Positions 33,829 through 42,038 of a stretch of 45,750 nucleotides of DNA are shown here, in pieces. The stretch is from contig JBGVPD010000061.1 of the NCBI GenBank assembly GCA_045126815.1, forward strand, positions 1 to 45,750, in the 5' to 3' direction. Origin of the DNA: RGIG1995 sp045126815. Its GTDB lineage: Bacteria > Bacillota > Clostridia > Oscillospirales > CAG-272. Below the pieces are notes generated by a model. That model was given only the letters and a program-made list of their open reading frames with translations, was not told where the DNA came from and did no database searches. The translations under genes were made by a program, and so were the position numbers. Each line of letters starts with the position of its first letter. Position 1 is the first letter of the stretch.

Positions 33829-33856
33829 TTGATTTATTTGAAAATATTTGTATAAT
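33829..33856 (+). promoter_or_regulatory. Promoter of the tandem-repeat lipoprotein gene
   Basis: TTGATT (33829-33834), a 16-bp spacer and TATAAT (33851-33856). It lies in the 90-bp gap after the importer operon, so the lipoprotein is probably transcribed independently. Confidence 0.65.
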
Positions 33857-33896
33857 AATTATTGTAAACTATATTATTCTATAAGGAGAATAAACT

Positions 33897-35237
33897 ATGA
33901 AAAAGATTTTAGTGTTAATGTTGGTTCTCTGCATGGTATTTGCTTTTGCATCATGCGGCGGAAACGACATTAAGGACGGTACACAGTCAACAGACGATTC
34001 TCAGGGTAATAAAAATCCCGAGAACTCCGATGTAATGACACATGAACAGTTTATTGCAGCTGAACTCGAAGCAGAAGTTGTAGTTGAAACTTACGTTCAG
34101 GCAACTCAGTCATGGTGGGAAGACAAAATAACAGTTTACTGCCAGAGCCCTGACGGAGCATATTTCCTCTATGAACTTAAGTGTTCTGAAGCAGATGCAG
34201 CTAAACTTACTCCCGGAACAAAGATCAAAGTTAAGGGATTTAAAGCAGAATGGTCAGGAGAAGTTGAGATCGTTGACGCAACATTTGAGTTTGTTGAAGG
34301 CGGAGATGCATATATTGCAGAAGCATTTGATGCAACAGAACTTCTCGGAAAAGACGAACTTATCAATCACCAGAATGAATTTGTTTCATTCAATCGTTTG
34401 ACAATTGAAAAGATTGAATATCAGAACGGTGAACCCGGAAAAGATATTTACGTAACATTCAAGAAAGATGATGCTTCTTACAGTTTCTGCGTTGAATCTT
34501 ATCTTACAAGTCCCGAAACAGAGCTTTACAAGGCATTTGCTGAACTCGAACCCGGAGATGTTGTTGACGTTGAAGGTTTCCTTTACTGGTATGAAGGTGT
34601 TAACACACACATCACATCTGTAAAAAAGTCTGTTATGACACATGAACAGTTTGTTGCACTTCCTCTTGAGAGCGAAGTTGTTATTGAAACATACGTTCAG
34701 GCAACTCAGTCATGGTGGGATAACAAGATTACAGTTTACTGCCAGAGCAAAGACGGTGCATATTTCTTGTACGAACTTGCTTGTACAGAAGCAGATGCAG
34801 CTAAACTTGTTCCCGGAACAAAGATCAAGGTAAATGGCTTTAAAGCTGAATGGTCAGGCGAAGTTGAGATCGTTGATGCTACGTTCGAATTTGTTGAAGG
34901 TGATGAAAAGTACGTTGCAGAAGCATTTGATGCAACAGCTCTTCTCGGCAAGGCTGAACTTATCGACCACCAGAATGAATTTGTAGTATTCAAAAACCTT
35001 ACAGTTGAAAAGGTTGAATATCAGAACGGACAGCGCGGAAAAGATATTTACGTAACACTTAAGAAGGATGATGCTTCTTACAGCTTCTGCGTAGAATCTT
35101 ATCTTACAGATCCCGATTCTGACACTTACAAGGCAGTTGAAGGACTTAAAGTTGGCGATTCTGTTGATGTTGAAGGATTCCTTTACTGGTACGAAGGTGT
35201 AAACACACATATTACAGCTGTTAAAACCGCTGCATAA
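33897..35237 (+). CDS. Lipoprotein of two near-identical 200-residue repeats (OB-fold-like)
   Basis: 446 residues. The signal peptide ends in lipobox FASC (Cys20), followed by an Asp/Asn/Ser linker. Residues 47-246 and 247-446 are tandem copies beginning VMTHEQF and ending GVNTHIT-VK. Within each copy two beta-rich halves (ITVYCQS...YFLYEL...KIKVKGF and IYVT-KKDDASYSF...VDVEGFLYW) look like OB folds, giving four in all. Function is unknown; a surface-exposed ligand or glycan binder is one guess. The DNA copies remain very similar, so the duplication is recent or is kept homogeneous. The ribosome binding site is AAGGAG. Confidence 0.85.
   Translation: MKKILVLMLVLCMVFAFASCGGNDIKDGTQSTDDSQGNKNPENSDVMTHEQFIAAELEAEVVVETYVQATQSWWEDKITVYCQSPDGAYFLYELKCSEADAAKLTPGTKIKVKGFKAEWSGEVEIVDATFEFVEGGDAYIAEAFDATELLGKDELINHQNEFVSFNRLTIEKIEYQNGEPGKDIYVTFKKDDASYSFCVESYLTSPETELYKAFAELEPGDVVDVEGFLYWYEGVNTHITSVKKSVMTHEQFVALPLESEVVIETYVQATQSWWDNKITVYCQSKDGAYFLYELACTEADAAKLVPGTKIKVNGFKAEWSGEVEIVDATFEFVEGDEKYVAEAFDATALLGKAELIDHQNEFVVFKNLTVEKVEYQNGQRGKDIYVTLKKDDASYSFCVESYLTDPDSDTYKAVEGLKVGDSVDVEGFLYWYEGVNTHITAVKTAA
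34032..35231 (+). repeat. 600-bp direct tandem duplication inside the lipoprotein gene
   Basis: Matching words recur with an exact 600-bp offset throughout: ATGACACATGAACAGTTT at 34035 and 34635, AAAGATATTTACGTAACA at 34440 and 35040, and the CTTTACTGGTA-GAAGGTGT end. No length change has accumulated between the copies, so differences are substitutions only. Confidence 0.93.
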
Positions 35238-35249
35238 TTAATGAAAATA

Positions 35250-35286
35250 AAAAAGACAGAAAATATCATTTTTCTGTCTTTTTTTG
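35250..35286 (+). terminator. Terminator of the tandem-repeat lipoprotein gene
   Basis: An A-rich arm containing GACAG (35250-35263) pairs with a T-rich arm containing CTGTC (35269-35284), followed by more T. Confidence 0.9.
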
Positions 35287-35332
35287 TTGGATTCTTTATA
35301 TGTGGCCCTCCCAATTCAACGGGGACTTGACT

Positions 35333-35375
35333 AAAAAAACAGAGGGTTGTTGGATTTCGTCCATCAACCCTCTGT
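35333..35375 (-). terminator. Terminator of the minus-strand hydrolase gene
   Basis: ACAGAGGGTTG (35339-35349) pairs with CAACCCTCTGT (35365-35375), extended inward by four pairs. On the minus strand a run of seven T follows, then AGTCAAGT, identical to the tail after the ppdK terminator. Confidence 0.92.
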
Positions 35376-35384
35376 TGTTATACT

Positions 35385-36338
35385 TTAATTTGTTTTATGT
35401 ACGTAACTGAAGAAATCTGAAAGTTGTTTTACGTATTCGTCGGGAGCAACAGGGTAACATAGACCGTGACCGGCACCTTTTATTGTTACTAATGCTTTTT
35501 TGGACGTACAAGCGTTATAACACTGTACACTCATATAATAGGGAACAAAATCATCGTTGTCTCCGTGTGCAAAAAGAATAGGAACATTTGATTTATGCAC
35601 AGCTTCCATGGGTACGATTTCTTCAAGATCGAATTTACCGAATATATAACCTCCGAGTTTCACAAAAGGATAGCAAATATTGGGAGGAAGCTTCATTTTT
35701 TTGATAACGGTCTTTATGATTTCTTTTGTTGAAGAGTAGCCGCAGTCAGCAAGAATTCCGACAACATTTTCAGGCAAACCTCTTTCGATCGCCATCATAA
35801 CCGTGGATGCTCCCATAGAAACACCTGTTAGTATGATTTTTGTTTTGTTACCGAAACGGTTGTTGAGAAATTCAAGCCAAGATAGAGCATCTTTGCTTTC
35901 GTTTATACCAAACGATATTATATTTCCTTCGCTTTCACCGCTTGCTCGTTGATCTATAAGAAGAACATTATGTTTGAGTGCAAACGCTCTCGTAACACCG
36001 CCGCACAGATCTCTTTCAGAATTACCTCTGTAACCGTGCATCATGAGTTCAATAGGAGCATCGGGAGAGAGTTCATAGTATTTTCCTCTTAAAGTTAACC
36101 CGTCAAATGATTTAATAGAGACGTTTTCGTGTGGCATTTGCCTTATTTGTTTTTGCCATTCTATCATTTGTTCCCTAAAAGGTTCATATATTTTCCCTTC
36201 AGGGATAGAATATTGTTCTTTTGATCGTTTTGTTTTTTCGGGAACGTAAAATGCCATATAAAAACATATATATGAAGCTAACAGTATTAACAAAAAAATA
36301 AGAGTTATAATCAATAATATGATAAATAATATATTCAT
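35385..36338 (-). CDS. Membrane-anchored alpha/beta hydrolase
   Basis: 317 residues from ATG 36338, which has GGAGG with 7-8 nt spacing; the longer frame to 36386 lacks a site. An N-terminal helix (about 3-28) anchors it. The hydrolase domain has MHGYRGN (oxyanion region), the nucleophile elbow GVSMGAS, a late acid in HGDNDDFVP and a catalytic His in GAGHGLCYP. It resembles the YqkD/Bem46-like family. The substrate is unknown. Confidence 0.88.
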   Translation of the reverse strand: MNILFIILLIITLIFLLILLASYICFYMAFYVPEKTKRSKEQYSIPEGKIYEPFREQMIEWQKQIRQMPHENVSIKSFDGLTLRGKYYELSPDAPIELMMHGYRGNSERDLCGGVTRAFALKHNVLLIDQRASGESEGNIISFGINESKDALSWLEFLNNRFGNKTKIILTGVSMGASTVMMAIERGLPENVVGILADCGYSSTKEIIKTVIKKMKLPPNICYPFVKLGGYIFGKFDLEEIVPMEAVHKSNVPILFAHGDNDDFVPYYMSVQCYNACTSKKALVTIKGAGHGLCYPVAPDEYVKQLSDFFSYVHKTN

Positions 36339-36413
36339 AAAATTACCTCCGTTGATTATTTTAATACATATTATTTGTTTTTTCAACTTTTTATAATAAA
36401 ATTATTTTTTCTG

Positions 36414-36442
36414 TTGCATTTTATTAATAAATCTGTTAAAAT
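36414..36442 (+). promoter_or_regulatory. Extended -10 promoter of the YitT gene
   Basis: TTGCAT (36414-36419), a 17-bp spacer, and TGT-TAAAAT (TAAAAT 36437-36442). Confidence 0.65.
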
Positions 36443-36508
36443 GGATAGGAAATATTTTGATAATTAACTTACACCTAAATTTGTTTTATGAAATCGAGGA
36501 GAAGAATT

Positions 36509-37429
36509 GTGTTAGACAAGAAAGAATTCAGAAATACTTTATTTAATTATGTAGCAACTTTTTTTGTTGCAGTATTACTTGCTTTTAACTATAGATTATT
36601 TATTGTAGGTAATAATTTTGCACCTGCCGGACTTAACGGTATTTCTACTATGATACAATACAAGACGGGCTTCAGTATCGGTTATATGTCGTTACTCATA
36701 AACGTTCCTTTATGTATTTTTTCGTATTTCTTTATAGATAAGAAATTTGCAAAACTTTCGCTTTTGTTTTGCCTTACATATTCTTTTGTTTTTCTTTATT
36801 TACAAAAGTTGACGATCCTTGATGCTATGGTGTTCACAGCAAAGGGAACAGATACTATATTTCCGGCAATCTTGAGCGGACTTATAAGCGGATATGTTTA
36901 CGGTGCAACGTTTAGAACAAATTCTTCTACCGGCGGAACACATATTATAGCTAAATACATAAACCAAAAAAATCCTGAACTCAACTTTTTCTGGGTTAAC
37001 TTTACTTTAAACGCGATTGTAGCTATAATTTCGCTGTTTGTTTATGCAACACCTCCAGAAGGCGGATCGTTCGTTTTGAATTACAACCCCGTATGTCTAT
37101 GTATTACATATTGTTTTGTTTCAAGTTATATAGGTAATGAAATTATCAGAGGTCTAAAAAAGGCTCAAAAGTTTACTATAATAACAAATCACCCCGATGA
37201 GATTTCAGAAGAAGTTAGACTTAATTTCAGACACAGTGCAACTCGCCTTGAGGGTATTGGTACTTTTTCGAACGATACAAAGAGTGTTCTTATTTGTGTT
37301 ATAAACAGATCCCAAGTAATTGATTTTAAAAATATGTTGAAAAAGTATGATAATACATTCGCATTTTCAGAAACCGTTGATGAAACACACGGAAACTTTA
37401 AAAAGATCAAAAAACAACAAACACATTAA
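36509..37429 (+). CDS. YitT family membrane protein (DUF161/DUF2179)
   Basis: About five to six membrane helices (DUF161, FRTNSSTGGTHIIAK near 135) and a C-terminal cytoplasmic DUF2179 domain (about 220-300, IITNHPDEISEEVRL). The chosen start is GTG 36509, 6 nt after GAGGAGA (306 residues). ATG 36488 in the same frame would add seven residues but has no ribosome binding site. The transported substrate or role of the family is not settled. Confidence 0.9.
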   Translation: MLDKKEFRNTLFNYVATFFVAVLLAFNYRLFIVGNNFAPAGLNGISTMIQYKTGFSIGYMSLLINVPLCIFSYFFIDKKFAKLSLLFCLTYSFVFLYLQKLTILDAMVFTAKGTDTIFPAILSGLISGYVYGATFRTNSSTGGTHIIAKYINQKNPELNFFWVNFTLNAIVAIISLFVYATPPEGGSFVLNYNPVCLCITYCFVSSYIGNEIIRGLKKAQKFTIITNHPDEISEEVRLNFRHSATRLEGIGTFSNDTKSVLICVINRSQVIDFKNMLKKYDNTFAFSETVDETHGNFKKIKKQQTH

Positions 37430-37456
37430 ACAGGTCAGAAATGACCTGTTTTTTTA
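37428..37456 (+). terminator. Terminator after the YitT gene
   Basis: AAACAGGTCA (37428-37437) pairs with TGACCTGTTT (37442-37451), with a GAAA tetraloop and then T. The stem overlaps the stop codon. Confidence 0.92.
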
Positions 37457-37535
37457 CATATAGTGCTTGAAATATGTAAGAAAATGGTGTAAAATAATTT
37501 TTAGAATTTTTTTGAAAAATTATGTGACTTTTGGT

Positions 37536-37544
37536 TGTTATAAT
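37536..37544 (+). promoter_or_regulatory. Extended -10 element before the ECF sigma gene
   Basis: TGT-TATAAT (TATAAT 37539-37544) without a well-spaced -35. It lies 30 bp upstream of the sigma factor start. No ECF-type AAC/CGT promoter is obvious. Confidence 0.5.
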
Positions 37545-37573
37545 GCGTTTATATTAGTGAAGGGAGATACAGT

Positions 37574-38068
37574 ATGGCTAATCTTTATACCGAAGATATT
37601 GAAAAACTGTATGATGAATATGCCGATCTGCTGTATCGAGTTGCACATTCTCATTTGTCAAACAGAGAAGACGCTATGGATGCCGTTCAAGATGTTTTTG
37701 TAAAATACGTAACGTTAAAGAAAAAGATGCCCGACAACGATTACAGAAAAGCATGGTTTATCCGCGTGACGATAAACAGGTGCTATGATTTGTTGAGGCG
37801 TAGAAACGTTCGTGACTATACTCCGCTTGACGAAGTTGGTGAAATTGCTGTTAATGACGAAAGTGAAATGCCTCGGAATATAAAAAACATGTTAGAATGT
37901 GTATCCGAGAAATATCGCACGGTTTTGGTCTTACATTATCTTGAAGGATTTTCGATCGAGGAGATAGCAAGTATTTTGAACGCAACGCCTTCGGCTGTAA
38001 AGATGCGGCTGATGAGAGCCAGAGATGCTGTAAAGGCAACACATAATAAGGAGAAATTTTATGATTAA
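37574..38068 (+). CDS. ECF-type RNA polymerase sigma factor
   Basis: 164 residues with the two ECF domains. Sigma region 2 is about 10-75 (YADLLYRVAHSHL, DAMDAVQDVFVKYV, AWFIRVTINRCYDLLRRR). Region 4 is about 105-160 (VSEKYRTVLVLHYLEGFSIEEIA with the helix-turn-helix ATPSAVKMRLMRAR). The start follows AAGGGAG. The next gene overlaps its end by 8 bp and encodes a single-helix membrane protein, the usual layout of sigma and anti-sigma. Confidence 0.94.
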   Translation: MANLYTEDIEKLYDEYADLLYRVAHSHLSNREDAMDAVQDVFVKYVTLKKKMPDNDYRKAWFIRVTINRCYDLLRRRNVRDYTPLDEVGEIAVNDESEMPRNIKNMLECVSEKYRTVLVLHYLEGFSIEEIASILNATPSAVKMRLMRARDAVKATHNKEKFYD

Positions 38069-38579
38069 TCAGTCTGATATTGATAAATATCGTCAGATTA
38101 AAGCGCCGAATGAATTGAGACAAAGAATAATCGGCGATGTTAAAAAGAATAATAACAAAAAGAAATTATTGTATATACGTTCACTTTCGGCTATTGCAGC
38201 TTGTTTTGTGGTCGTTATGGTTTGTTGGAACTTTTTCAAAACACCTCAAACTGCTTTCACGATAGATATTGACACTTCGGCTTATTCGTCAATATCCGAT
38301 CCTGAAGTGTCAAGGGTTTCTTCTGCTTTGCCTATTAAACTTGTTGTTGCGGGTGAGGGAAAGCTTCGTATAAAAGTTCAGGATGATGATTTTTACTATC
38401 TTGACAAAGAGTCTAATCAGTTGAAACTGATTAACGGTTCAATAACGAAAGAAAATGAAATAACGCTTGTATGGAATGCATTTGAACAATCTTCTAAATT
38501 TACGGTTAACGGACAAAAATATAAGATTTTTGTTAATGAAGATACGAATGGCGTTGAGTTCAAAAAAATTGGTAAATAA
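38061..38579 (+). CDS. Probable membrane anti-sigma factor
   Basis: 172 residues. A short N-terminal cytoplasmic segment (IDKYRQIKAPNELRQRII, resembling the N-terminal anti-sigma helix of RsiV-like proteins) is followed by one helix at about 36-57. An extracytoplasmic beta-rich part (60-172) has no motif I recognise and no zinc-binding HxxxCxxC. Overlap with the sigma gene supports the anti-sigma call; the signal sensed is unknown. Confidence 0.7.
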   Translation: MINQSDIDKYRQIKAPNELRQRIIGDVKKNNNKKKLLYIRSLSAIAACFVVVMVCWNFFKTPQTAFTIDIDTSAYSSISDPEVSRVSSALPIKLVVAGEGKLRIKVQDDDFYYLDKESNQLKLINGSITKENEITLVWNAFEQSSKFTVNGQKYKIFVNEDTNGVEFKKIGK

Positions 38580-38617
38580 TAAAAATAATATAAACATATT
38601 TTAAGGAGAAAACAAAA

Positions 38618-39277
38618 ATGAAAAAATTATTGGCACTTATTCTTGCAGCATTTATGCTTATGTCATTCGTAGCTTGCTCTGGTCCTTCAGATGATGAAAA
38701 AGGTAATGATACAGACAAGACAGAACAAACTACAAATAATGACAAAACAACAAACGATGATCAGACAACTCTTGATGACACAAAAAATGAAACACCCAAA
38801 CTTGAAGGTGTTGCAGCTCCCGTTGACGTTTTGAACGCAATTTGGGCTAAGTATGCTGACGATCAGAAGTTCTTTGCTATGGGCGGAGATTTTTCAAACC
38901 TTGTTGACAACGCTCCCGGTGCTTACTCATTGGCAGACAAAGACTCATTGGCAGCACAGCTTATTTGTAAAGGTGACGCAGCAAATTCTGTTGCAGAAGC
39001 AGCATCCCTTATCCATGCTATGAATGCAAACACATTCACAGGCGCTGCATATAAGTTGACAGAAGGCGCAGATATGGATGCGTTCCTCACAGCTATTAAA
39101 TCTGATATTCAGGGTAATCAGTGGATCTGTGGTTTCCCCGAGAAGCTTTTGACAGCAAAGATTTCAGGTGAATACGTTGTTGTTGCTTTCGGTAACGGTG
39201 AGATCATTGAAACATTTAAGACAAATCTTGTATCTGCTTACAGCTTCGTTGAGCCTACAGTTGATACAATAGGTTAA
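38618..39277 (+). CDS. Lipoprotein of unknown function in the sigma/anti-sigma unit
   Basis: 219 residues. Lipobox FVAC (Cys20) is followed by a long Asp/Thr/Asn/Lys-rich linker (about 24-63) and a compact domain (64-219: VDVLNAIWAKYADDQKFF, MDAFLTAIKSDIQGNQW, KISGEYVVVAFGNG). It resembles the DUF4358 type of clostridial lipoproteins by general layout only. It starts 38 bp after the anti-sigma gene with AAGGAG, so it is probably cotranscribed and may be the sensor or a target. Confidence 0.75.
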   Translation: MKKLLALILAAFMLMSFVACSGPSDDEKGNDTDKTEQTTNNDKTTNDDQTTLDDTKNETPKLEGVAAPVDVLNAIWAKYADDQKFFAMGGDFSNLVDNAPGAYSLADKDSLAAQLICKGDAANSVAEAASLIHAMNANTFTGAAYKLTEGADMDAFLTAIKSDIQGNQWICGFPEKLLTAKISGEYVVVAFGNGEIIETFKTNLVSAYSFVEPTVDTIG

Positions 39278-39325
39278 TTTAAGACACAAGTAAGTAAAAA
39301 ATAATTACACATACAGGAGAATAAA

Positions 39326-40753
39326 ATGTTATTTTCGAGTGTACCGTTTTTATACTATTTTCTCCCCTGTGTGCTGATACTGTACTTTATAGCGCCCCGG
39401 TGCTTAAAAAACACGGTTTTACTCATTTCAAGCCTTGTTTTTTATGGCTGGGGTGAACCTATATATGTATTGTTGATGCTGGTTTCGGTTTTGGTTGGTT
39501 ATATAAGTGGAATAGTTATAGAGAAAACGCGCAATACCGTTTATTCCAAAATCGCGATGTTAGCGGGAGTGGGAATAGATTTAGCATTTTTGATCTATTT
39601 CAAGTATACCGACTTTTTTATCGACAATTTTAATTCAGTAACGGGACTATCCGTTCCTTTGTTGAGAATAGCTTTGCCTATTGGTATAAGTTTTTATACT
39701 TTCCAAATTGTAAGCTATATAATTGACGTTTACCGTAACACAACGGGAGCGCAGTATAATATAATTAATCTTGGTGCATATATATCCATGTTTCCGCAGC
39801 TTATTGCCGGTCCTATCGTAAGATATACGGATATTGAATTGCAGTTAAGAACAAGAAAACATTCTATTGAAAAAGCTTCATTAGGTATAAGCAGGTTTAT
39901 TATCGGTTTAAGTAAGAAGATATTGATTGCAGATACGTTAGGCTTTTTCTGTTCAGACATATACAGAAACGTAACCGAGTCATCAGTCGTTTTGGCTTGG
40001 ATGTACGGAATAGCGTATTCATTACAGTTGTATTTTGATTTTTCCGGTTATAGCGATATGGCAATAGGATTAGGTCATATATTAGGTTTTGATTTTCTTG
40101 AAAACTTTAATTATCCCTATATATCAAAAAGCGTAACAGAATTCTGGCGCCGTTGGCATATGTCGCTCGGTTCTTGGTTCAGAGACTATGTTTATATACC
40201 CTTAGGTGGAAACAGAGTTGGAAAAATGCGTTGGTTCTTTAATATATTCGTTGTTTGGTTCCTTACAGGCTTTTGGCATGGAGCAGACTGGACGTTTATA
40301 ATGTGGGGGCTTATGTTTGCGATACTTCTTGTTATTGAGAAGTTAGGTTTTCTTAAGTTTCTCGAGAAACATAAGATCACAGCGCATATCTACGTTCTTT
40401 TTACGGTAATGATAAGCTTTATATTATTCAATGCATCAAACTGTACAACTGCAGGCGTATCGTCCGTTACTGTTGCGTTTAATGATGTTAAGGCGCTGTT
40501 TGGTGGCGGCGGGTTACCTCTTATATCAAAAGAAACCGTCTATTATTTGAGAAGTTTTGCCGTTGTATTTATATTGGCGTTTATAGGGGCAACACCTCTT
40601 TTGAAAAATACGGTTATTAAGATTAAGTCGTATAAGAAAGGCGAAAAAATTATAAATGTTTTAGAACCTTTGTGTATGCTTTTTCTGCTGGTAGTTGTTA
40701 CGTCATATATAATCAACAGTTCTTTTACAGCGTTTTTGTATTTTAGATTTTAA
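39326..40753 (+). CDS. MBOAT family O-acyltransferase (AlgI/DltB-like)
   Basis: 475 residues and about ten membrane helices. MBOAT motifs are present: FPQLIAGPIVRY near 156-167, YSDMAIGLG near 242, WRRWHMSLGSWFRDYVYIPLGG (His278) and the catalytic His318 in LTGFWHGADW. Family members pass acyl (usually acetyl) groups across the membrane to a polymer. The following DHHW gene, 15 bp away, is the expected extracytoplasmic partner. The target polymer here is not shown. Confidence 0.93.
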   Translation: MLFSSVPFLYYFLPCVLILYFIAPRCLKNTVLLISSLVFYGWGEPIYVLLMLVSVLVGYISGIVIEKTRNTVYSKIAMLAGVGIDLAFLIYFKYTDFFIDNFNSVTGLSVPLLRIALPIGISFYTFQIVSYIIDVYRNTTGAQYNIINLGAYISMFPQLIAGPIVRYTDIELQLRTRKHSIEKASLGISRFIIGLSKKILIADTLGFFCSDIYRNVTESSVVLAWMYGIAYSLQLYFDFSGYSDMAIGLGHILGFDFLENFNYPYISKSVTEFWRRWHMSLGSWFRDYVYIPLGGNRVGKMRWFFNIFVVWFLTGFWHGADWTFIMWGLMFAILLVIEKLGFLKFLEKHKITAHIYVLFTVMISFILFNASNCTTAGVSSVTVAFNDVKALFGGGGLPLISKETVYYLRSFAVVFILAFIGATPLLKNTVIKIKSYKKGEKIINVLEPLCMLFLLVVVTSYIINSSFTAFLYFRF

Positions 40754-40768
40754 AGGGGGAGGGTATTT

Positions 40769-41911
40769 ATGAACAGTAAGATTAAGAATATAATTCAAGT
40801 AGCTTTGATCGGTTCGTTCGTTCTCGTCCTTTCTCTTTGGAGTTGGATAAAACCCGGTCCGGCATATAGTGAAAGAGAACGAAGACCTCTTCAGGAATTT
40901 CCCAAACTTTCAATTGAAACTTTGAAAAAAGGTGATAAAGAAGGTGGCTTTATGGCTGATTTCCAGACCTATTCCACCGAAAGATTTCCTATGCGTGACA
41001 CTTTTATGTCACTAAAGTCGATGTCGGATTATTATTTCTTCAAACGGCTTGACAGCAACGGTTATTTTCTTGTTGACGGAAACGTAGGACAGATCTTGCA
41101 TCCTATGGACGAAAAATCGTTTGAGTGGGCTGTAAATCGTTTTCAATTACTTTACGATCTTTGTATAAAGGATAAAACTGATAATGTATTCGTATCGGTT
41201 ATTCCCGATAAAAATGCGTTTATAGTTGATGAATACGGATATATTGGTCTTGATTATGAGAAGTGTTACAATTTTATAAAGGACAATATGCCTTTTGCCG
41301 AATATGTTGATATATCGAAGTTATTGTCGCTTGAAGATTATTATAAGACAGATACACACTGGCGACAGGAACAGATCAGAGACGTAGCACAGCTTTTGGC
41401 AAGTTCGATGGGGGTTGACGTATCCGATGACTATAAAGTAAACGAACTGGATGTCCTTTATGGCGGTACCTTTTATGACAAGTCACCTATACCCGTCGAA
41501 AAAGATAAATTATATTATTTAACAAACGATGTTTTAGATTCGTGTATCGTTAAATATTATGACGAAATGGGTAAATTGACAGAGACGACTATTTATGATT
41601 TAAATAAGGCGCACGAGAAAGACCCGTATGAACTTTTTCTTGGCGGATTTAATCAGTCAGTATTGTTTATAGAAAATCCGAATGCATCAACAGACAAAGA
41701 ACTCGTTGTATTCCGTGATTCTTTCGGAAGCAGTCTTGTTCCTCTTTTGGCATCGGGATATAAACATATAACTGTTATAGATATACGTTATATTGAGTCA
41801 CAAAAAATAGCTTTGTTTAATAAGACGGGACTTATTGAACCGTTTGATAATAAAGACGTGCTGTTTATTTACAGTACTCTCGTATTAAACCAAAGCAGTC
41901 AACTTAAATAA
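40769..41911 (+). CDS. DHHW family protein (AlgX/AlgJ-like acetylation partner)
   Basis: 380 residues with an N-terminal signal anchor (about 7-26) and an extracytoplasmic SGNH-like domain. Asp195-Thr-His-Trp198 (DTHW) and the RDSFGSS motif with Ser318 correspond to the catalytic Asp-His and Ser of AlgX/AlgJ-type acetyltransferases. The MBOAT protein upstream would supply acetyl groups. Ribosome binding site AAGGGGGAGG, unusually strong. A terminator follows. Confidence 0.9.
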   Translation: MNSKIKNIIQVALIGSFVLVLSLWSWIKPGPAYSERERRPLQEFPKLSIETLKKGDKEGGFMADFQTYSTERFPMRDTFMSLKSMSDYYFFKRLDSNGYFLVDGNVGQILHPMDEKSFEWAVNRFQLLYDLCIKDKTDNVFVSVIPDKNAFIVDEYGYIGLDYEKCYNFIKDNMPFAEYVDISKLLSLEDYYKTDTHWRQEQIRDVAQLLASSMGVDVSDDYKVNELDVLYGGTFYDKSPIPVEKDKLYYLTNDVLDSCIVKYYDEMGKLTETTIYDLNKAHEKDPYELFLGGFNQSVLFIENPNASTDKELVVFRDSFGSSLVPLLASGYKHITVIDIRYIESQKIALFNKTGLIEPFDNKDVLFIYSTLVLNQSSQLK

Positions 41912-41916
41912 TTTTT

Positions 41917-41951
41917 AAAAAGCTACCGATAAGATATTGGTAGCTTTTTAT
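41917..41951 (+). terminator. Terminator of the MBOAT-DHHW operon
   Basis: AAAAGCTACC (41918-41927) pairs with GGTAGCTTTT (41939-41948), extended inward, followed by T. Confidence 0.92.
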
Positions 41952-41975
41952 CTTTCTATATTTTTTAACAATTAC

Positions 41976-42004
41976 TTGCATAAATCGACAAGGTGTTATA
42001 TAAT
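41976..42004 (+). promoter_or_regulatory. Promoter of the GH25 muramidase gene
   Basis: TTGCAT (41976-41981), a 17-bp spacer and TATAAT (41999-42004). Confidence 0.75.
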
Positions 42005-42038
42005 TAAAATATATATATACTATTTCGGAGAGTGAGTA

